The position numbers were made by a program, and so were the translations under genes. Shown piece by piece: positions 61,629 to 64,000 of a DNA stretch of 64,000 bases. Source of the DNA: Pseudomonadales bacterium (GTDB lineage Bacteria > Pseudomonadota > Gammaproteobacteria > Pseudomonadales > Azotimanducaceae); the NCBI GenBank assembly GCA_023300545.1, contig JALZVT010000031.1, forward strand, positions 1-64,000. Direction: 5' to 3'. Below the pieces are notes generated by a model that did not search any database, was not told the origin of the DNA, and worked only from the letters and a program-made list of their open reading frames with translations. The stretch's first letter is position 1. Every line of letters begins with the position of its first letter.

Positions 61629-61747
61629 CCCCCACCCATCGCGTCGAGACACGCGGCTCCTTTGGAGTGTGCGGGCGGTTCAGCTAACCGTATCGACTGC
61701 CCCTTTGCCCACGCGGCTTAAGCGCGTGAACAGAGCACCTTGCGCAG

Positions 61748-62395
61748 CTAACTTGGCTTTTTAGCGAGCTTGGGTCGCGGATGCTGAACTTTGTCGATGA
61801 GGCCATATTTGGCGCTTTCTTCCGCAGTCATCCAGTAATCGCGATCGGTGTCTTTGGCAATCTGCTCTGCCGTGTGATTGGTGTGATCAGCCAGAATGTT
61901 GTTGAGCTGCTCACGCATCGCCAATATTTCTTTGGCGTGGATTGCAATCTCCGCTGCGGTTCCTCGCGCACCGCCAATGGCAGGCTGGTGAATCATCATG
62001 CGGGAATTAGGCAGCGCGAACCGCTTACCCTCTGCGCCTGCCGCCAGCAGAAACGCACCCATTGAGGCGGCCTGGCCAACACACATGGTGCTCACGTCAC
62101 AACGCAAAAACTGCATGGTGTCGTAGATAGACAAACCAGCGGTAACTGAACCACCCGGAGAGTTAATGTAAAGGTGAATGTCTTTGTCAGGGTTTTCTGA
62201 TTCCAGGAACAACAGTTGCGCCACAACGAGATTGGCAACATGGTCTTCAACCGGTCCGACCAAGAAGACAATGCGATCTTTCAGCAGCCTGGAATAGATG
62301 TCATAGGATCGCTCGCCTCTCGACGACTGTTCGACAACCATAGGCACCATGCCCAAAGCAGAGTTGTCAGACGGGATAGAGAAGTCACTACTCAT
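61748..62395 (-). CDS. clpP: ClpP protease subunit
   Basis: Tetradecameric serine protease served by ClpX and ClpA, both encoded in this window. The 215-residue product has the catalytic Ser111 in [16 protein letters not shown], His136 in [10 protein letters not shown] and an Asp in KDTDRDYWM, with an N-terminal propeptide (about 14 residues). Its ATG overlaps the tig stop as ATGA, so tig and clpP are translationally coupled. Confidence 0.97.
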   Translation of the reverse strand: MSSDFSIPSDNSALGMVPMVVEQSSRGERSYDIYSRLLKDRIVFLVGPVEDHVANLVVAQLLFLESENPDKDIHLYINSPGGSVTAGLSIYDTMQFLRCDVSTMCVGQAASMGAFLLAAGAEGKRFALPNSRMMIHQPAIGGARGTAAEIAIHAKEILAMREQLNNILADHTNHTAEQIAKDTDRDYWMTAEESAKYGLIDKVQHPRPKLAKKPS

Positions 62396-63756
62396 TTATC
62401 GTTGTCCTGTTCGTTAGCGGCGCTATCATCTTCATCTGCATCCAGAGAAGGGATAGCGGTTCCGGCAACCACACTCTCATAGGTGGCTTCAATAGTCTCG
62501 ATTTTGGCTGATTCGAGAATATGATCAATGACCTGATCCTCAATCACCGCCATCTGTATCTGCTGCAGTTGCTCTTCGTTCGAATAATAGTAGTTCACAA
62601 CCTGTTCTGGTTGCGCGTAGGGCTCGGCAATTGTCTCGATCCGAGCACGAACTTTCTCAGCATCTGCCTCGATTTCAGCAATATTAGTGATTTCGTTCAA
62701 AACCAGCCCTACCGTGACGCGCTTCTGGGCTTCATCCCGGAACAGCTCGTCATCAAAGCCAGGCAACGCTTGATCATTTCCGTACATCTGTAGCTGCTGC
62801 ATCATGCGCTGCTTGAGCGCCTCAATCTCTTTGGCAACCAGGGTGTCAGGCAACTGCACTTCGTGCAGCTTAGTCAGCTCATCAAGCACCTGACCTTTAA
62901 CGGCGTTTGTGACGGCCGTCTGCATTTCACGCCCCATGTTGGCGCGAACCTCGGTACGGAAGGCCTCCAGCGTGCCCTCCTCAACGCCAAACTCCTTGAT
63001 AAACGCTTCATCAAGCTCCGGCACATTGCGAGCGCTGACTTCCTGCATCGTTAATTCGAAGGTCACGGTCTGACCTTGCAGATCTTCAGCCTGATAATTG
63101 TCCGGGAAGGTGGCATCAAAGGTCTTGTTTTCGCCGGCAGCAAGACCACGGGCATTGGTGTCAAAATCTTCGATCATCTGACCGGCACCGATCTCGAATT
63201 CAATGCCTTCACCCTGGCCACCAGGAAATTCAACACCGTCCCGGGTGCCCCGAAAATCAACCTTAACCTGGTCACCTTCGGCAGCCGCGCGCTCAACGGG
63301 CTCCCAAGCGGCGCGTTGATCGCGCAGCTTGATGGCCATCGCATCAACATCGGCCTCGGTAATAGCGGCTTCGGGTCGCTTGACCTCAATCTTCGACAGG
63401 TCGCCAACCGCAATATTGGGGAAAACTTCGAAGGTTGCGGTGAATTCGAAATCTATGCCCGGATCCATCTTCACCACTTCCAGGCTCGGTGGCCCGGCTG
63501 GTGAGAACGATTCAGCGGTAATCGCTTCCATGAAGGTCGACTGCATCAACTCGCCAGCGACCTCAGCGCGCACCGACGGCCCAAACCGACGACGCACTTC
63601 TTTCATCGGCACACGGCCATTGCGAAAGCCGGGTAAGCGAACTTGCTTGGCCGCATTGCCGAGACGATCAGTGATCTGCCCCTCAAACGTCTCGGAGGGC
63701 ACCGAGATCGTTAAACGCCGCTCAAGGTTGGTTGTAGTCTCAATCGAAATATTCAT
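62392..63756 (-). CDS. tig: Trigger factor
   Basis: Ribosome-bound chaperone that meets nascent chains. The 454-residue product has the ribosome-binding N-domain with the signature [21 protein letters not shown] (about 42-62), an FKBP-type PPIase domain (about 160-245: [22 protein letters not shown]) and the long helical C-domain. [15 protein letters not shown] at 63756 is the family start; the frame is open for eight more codons. It is the first gene of the tig-clpP-clpX-lon block, just downstream of tRNA-His. Confidence 0.97.
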   Translation of the reverse strand: MNISIETTTNLERRLTISVPSETFEGQITDRLGNAAKQVRLPGFRNGRVPMKEVRRRFGPSVRAEVAGELMQSTFMEAITAESFSPAGPPSLEVVKMDPGIDFEFTATFEVFPNIAVGDLSKIEVKRPEAAITEADVDAMAIKLRDQRAAWEPVERAAAEGDQVKVDFRGTRDGVEFPGGQGEGIEFEIGAGQMIEDFDTNARGLAAGENKTFDATFPDNYQAEDLQGQTVTFELTMQEVSARNVPELDEAFIKEFGVEEGTLEAFRTEVRANMGREMQTAVTNAVKGQVLDELTKLHEVQLPDTLVAKEIEALKQRMMQQLQMYGNDQALPGFDDELFRDEAQKRVTVGLVLNEITNIAEIEADAEKVRARIETIAEPYAQPEQVVNYYYSNEEQLQQIQMAVIEDQVIDHILESAKIETIEATYESVVAGTAIPSLDADEDDSAANEQDNDK

Positions 63757-63842
63757 TAACGCTGAAATCCGCAGGGCCAATGCCCGTTACAAGTATAGAA
63801 AGTGGGGGTTATGACCAAAATCGTTGATCAGCAAGTGAAATA

Positions 63843-63919
63843 TGGGGTGGACGATGGGGTTCGAACCCACGACCGCCGGCATCACAAGCCGGAGCTCTAC
63901 CAACTGAGCTACGCCCACC
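63843..63919 (-). tRNA. tRNA-His (GTG)
   Basis: A 77-nt cloverleaf. The anticodon GTG is at 63883-63885 within TTGTGAT, flanked by the CCGGC/GCCGG stem. The D arm reads AGCTCAGTTGGTAGAGC and the T arm GTGGGTTCGAACCCCA. The acceptor is GTGGGCG/CGTCCAC, with the diagnostic extra G at -1 opposite C73. The CCA end is encoded (63843-63845). It is upstream of tig, as in Pseudomonas. Confidence 0.97.
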
Positions 63920-63978
63920 ATAAATCGGTGTCTTTCCTACCCATCCCGGCCAAACTCTCCCCCAGAAGACGCGAGGGG

Positions 63979-64000
63979 TGGTACGCCCGGCAGGACTTGA
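63979..64000 (-). tRNA. 3' end of a second tRNA (partial)
   Basis: The minus strand shows an encoded CCA (63979-63981), A73, acceptor 3' strand CGGGCGT (63983-63989), and the T-stem CCTGC with part of a TTCAAGT loop running off the edge. The anticodon is outside the window. Order and acceptor sequence suggest tRNA-Arg, but this is a guess. Confidence 0.75.

Overview
The window is a 64 kb stretch of bacterial chromosome from a gammaproteobacterium. Evidence is gene content (TusDCBE/MnmA, HflD, RraA, LolA, NudC, SohB, ThrH, monomeric NADP isocitrate dehydrogenase, leucyl-transferase Bpt) and gene order, which follows blocks I recall from Pseudomonas: ftsK-lolA-rarA-crcB-serS opposite aat-bpt-infA, then clpA/clpS/cspD/idh, mnmA-hflD-purB, and finally nudC-nhaB-dnaQ-rnhA-mltD-ppiD-hupB-lon-clpX-clpP-tig. 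I cannot place it below class level. The window is almost entirely housekeeping: no transposase, prophage or CRISPR array was seen.

Layout. 1-0.7 kb: start of a partial gene behind a perfect LexA box, plus a small orphan ORF. 0.8-2.1 kb: tusDCBE sulfur relay, whose client mnmA lies at 18.6 kb. 2.2-8.4 kb (minus): ftsK-lolA-rarA-crcB-serS. 8.6-10.4 kb: N-degron transferases aat and bpt with infA. 10.4-13.2 kb (minus): the ClpA unfoldase and its N-degron adaptor ClpS, so substrate tagging and delivery genes are adjacent. 13.7-17.1 kb: cspD, rluE, idh. 17.1-18.5 kb (minus): moaCDE. 18.6-22.7 kb: mnmA-hflD-purB-acetyltransferase operon. 22.7-26.0 kb (minus): rraA and a gntR-prpB-prpC methylcitrate operon with two operators flanking a promoter. 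26.2-32.1 kb: thrH, cysB, a nucleotidase, small membrane/J-domain, PilZ and TerB-like proteins, rimO. 32.2-38.5 kb: an AddB/AddA-type recombination nuclease pair. 38.5-39.9 kb: a Trp/Phe/Tyr-rich leader peptide and attenuator in front of a DAHP synthase. 40-47.6 kb: nfuA, metH, acuI-like reductase, sohB, an SCP2-like protein. 47.6-55 kb: nudC, nhaB, dnaQ-rnhA-methyltransferase, mltD and an uncharacterised lipoprotein. 55.1-63.8 kb (minus): the protein quality-control block ppiD, hupB, lon, clpX, clpP, tig, with a heat-shock-type promoter before lon. 63.8-64 kb: tRNA-His and the edge of a second tRNA.

The most notable items beyond routine annotation are: the aromatic attenuator at 38.56-38.76 kb; a GntR operator pair 73 bp apart around the prp promoter; four copies of a GGGGTCAGAATT palindrome placed after stop codons, three of them between convergent genes; a three-unit 9-bp tandem repeat that forms the ribosome-binding site of rluE; and two short membrane-protein ORFs (42 and 53 codons). 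I did not find a convincing undescribed multi-gene system; the candidates are regulatory or single-gene curiosities.
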